Shown here: positions 62,807 through 64,000 of the stretch, one piece after another
How the letters are laid out: the number at the start of each line of letters is the position of its first letter
Position numbering within the stretch: the stretch's first letter is position 1
Source of the DNA: Aquibacillus halophilus
Lineage (GTDB): Bacteria; Bacillota; Bacilli; Bacillales; Amphibacillaceae
Assembly (NCBI RefSeq): GCF_009649745.1
Contig: NZ_WJNG01000001.1
Location: 62,001-126,000, forward strand
Direction: 5' to 3'
DNA length: 64,000 nucleotides
The notes under the pieces: generated by a model
The model's input: the letters and a program-made list of their open reading frames with translations, nothing else
Told to the model about the DNA's origin: nothing
The model's database searches: none
Position numbers and translations under genes: made by a program

Positions 62807-63219
62807 GGAGCGATTCTTTTGTATCATAGGTGTATCATAGGGACGGTTCTCTTGCTTCCTTTCTTTGTCGATTAATGCTTATTTATTTTCACTTGCCAAT
62901 TGACCAAATACGGCTGGACAACCATGTTCGTAGTTTGCTAATTTGGTTATTCACTAAAAAAAACTGAAGACATAAAAAAAAAAACCAACCGTGGGAGAGC
63001 CAGTTAAGAAAGTTAAAGTAAAGTAAACGAACCAAAGCCCGCACAATTATTCAAATAGAAAGCAAGAGGAAATACCCTACTGTTTTAAACAACAGAAGCA
63101 ACAGTCCTCCTAAACAAACCTAGAAAGAAAAAAAGAAGCAACCTTCTTTTATCAAACTATAAGATGAGGACGGTTATCTGCTTCATAACTCAGAAAAATG
63201 GAAGCAAAAGAACCGTCCC
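62807..63219. repeat. Repeat-bounded 410-bp gene-free element
   Basis: Plus copies at 62807-62821 (decayed) and 62840-62854 (GGGACGGTTCTCTTG), a decayed one near 63166-63180, and a perfect inverted copy at 63205-63219 three bases from the RpiR-gene stop. Interior is A-rich with AAGAAGCAACC repeats and no gene. It fills the gap 62664-63223. Confidence 0.7.
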
Positions 63220-63223
63220 TCTG

Positions 63224-64000
63224 TTACAGCAACTTTTCAATTACAGATTTTGCGGTAAGCTCGCTATTAACGATTGATTCTTTGGTTGTCCGTTTGAAAT
63301 ATTCTACATAAAGGACATCCAATAAGTACAACTGAGATATTTTAGCGGTAATACTTCCGCCTTGGAGCGGTCCTTCGTTGGCGCCACTTATTAACGTTAT
63401 ATCTGAGTAATTAGTTAGTGGTGATTTCGCGAACCTTGTAATGGAGATGATTGGTACTCCTCTTTCTTTTGCAACTTTTGCAATTTCTATTGTATCTTTA
63501 GTAGATCCTGAGTAGGAGATAATTACTGCTACTTCATTCTTACTCATTAATGAAGCAGTCATGATTTGAAGGTGGGTATCTATCGAACATTCAGTCTTAT
63601 TCGTTATTCTCATGAATTTATTTTTTGCTTCCATTGCAGTTAACATCGAAGAACCAACACCGTAAAAGTGAATTTTTTCGGCATTGATCATCGTATCAAT
63701 AGCTTTTGACAAATCCTTAGAATTAATAAGATTACGAGTCTCAGATAAAGCATCAACAGTTGATGATAAAATCTTTGAAGCAAGTTCGTCAATTGTATCT
63801 TGCATTGTAATTTCGCTTGATAGTTGCGGTGTTTCATCTTGCAGTGTTAAGCTATGAGCAATTGATATTTTAAACTCCTGATACCCTTTAAGGTCCATCG
63901 ATCTACAAAACCTAAAAACACTAGTATCACCAACTTGACAGGCATCAGCCAAGTCAGTAATAGACATGTAAATCACTTTCTTTTTATTTTCGACAACAAA
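63224..64000 (-). CDS. MurR/RpiR-family regulator, 5' end outside window
   Basis: The frame is open to the window edge. Upstream of the apparent ATG the codons read VVENKKKVIYM, matching the usual family helix before MSITDLADACQVGDTSVFRFCRSM, so the start lies beyond 64000. The visible part is most of the HTH and a complete SIS sugar-isomerase domain (about residues 80-245: IHFYGVGSSMLTAM, then VAVIISYSGSTKDTIEIA, then ISITRFAKSPL). It senses a phosphosugar. Stop is 3 bp from a dispersed repeat. Confidence 0.9.
   Translation of the reverse strand, partial: FVVENKKKVIYMSITDLADACQVGDTSVFRFCRSMDLKGYQEFKISIAHSLTLQDETPQLSSEITMQDTIDELASKILSSTVDALSETRNLINSKDLSKAIDTMINAEKIHFYGVGSSMLTAMEAKNKFMRITNKTECSIDTHLQIMTASLMSKNEVAVIISYSGSTKDTIEIAKVAKERGVPIISITRFAKSPLTNYSDITLISGANEGPLQGGSITAKISQLYLLDVLYVEYFKRTTKESIVNSELTAKSVIEKLL

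Noticed and set aside
1549-63219. Possible CRISPR array because of many short repeats
   Set aside because: Repeats are scattered, in both orientations and irregularly spaced, and no cas genes are present.

Overview
The window is low-GC, AT-rich Firmicute DNA, most likely chromosome of an aerobic, spore-former-type Bacillaceae. The evidence is strong AGGAGG ribosome sites, an LPXTG surface protein, a GEMM-I riboswitch and Bacillus-type GlpD, DeoR, VanZ and MgtC/SapB proteins. Both edges cut through genes: a DUF2207 membrane protein on the left and an RpiR regulator on the right. No tRNA, rRNA, CRISPR array or prophage was seen.

Layout. 0-5.5 kb: accessory genes, including a REP-type Y1 transposase, separated by repeat-rich spacers. 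5.7-15 kb: a minus-strand amino-acid catabolic cluster (M20 amidohydrolase, aldehyde dehydrogenase, beta-hydroxyacid dehydrogenase, a DUF3100 membrane pair, a carbamoylase-type hydrolase and D-serine ammonia-lyase) behind a GAF-PucR regulator. 15.4-34.7 kb: an almost gap-free minus-strand cluster behind a good sigma-A promoter. It contains an alkaline-phosphatase-superfamily esterase, a four-gene ABC importer, a DeoR regulator, a PHP hydrolase, an MgtC-like protein, an ethanolamine microcompartment set (EutL, two BMC proteins, EutE, PduL, EutN, EutS, EutP, EutA, EutB, EutC), a cytosolic glycerophosphodiesterase and GlpD. No EutH permease, EutVW system or EutT is present. My reading is a single pathway that imports a phosphodiester such as glycerophosphoethanolamine, splits it inside the cell, sends ethanolamine to the microcompartment and sends glycerol-3-phosphate to GlpD.

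35-49 kb: an AbrB-type membrane protein, an internalin-like LPXTG adhesin, VanZ, an SGNH-fold protein lacking its catalytic residues, and an HTH/TPR regulator overlapping a small exported peptide gene (a probable quorum-sensing pair with an odd start). A c-di-GMP riboswitch in front of a 36-residue Cys-containing protein follows, then a membrane diguanylate cyclase and a LacI-fold/PAS/GGDEF/EAL fusion. 49-59 kb: a sugar locus with an ABC importer, two Gfo/Idh/MocA proteins and two TIM-barrel isomerase-like proteins, divergent from a XylR-like regulator. Its gene complement matches the four-enzyme levoglucosan pathway. 59-64 kb: an esterase, a PAS-PAS-GGDEF-EAL protein and the RpiR regulator.

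A dispersed 15-bp repeat (GGGACGGTTCTTTTG or its complement, about 30 intact or near-intact copies plus decayed ones) runs through the window. It sits almost only at 3' ends of genes. It often supplies the stop codon (TAGGGACGG), and in four or five genes it is translated as the C-terminal tail. Copies often occur as inverted pairs bracketing 40-410 bp, several with a long perfect hairpin in the middle, so they look like small non-autonomous mobile terminators.
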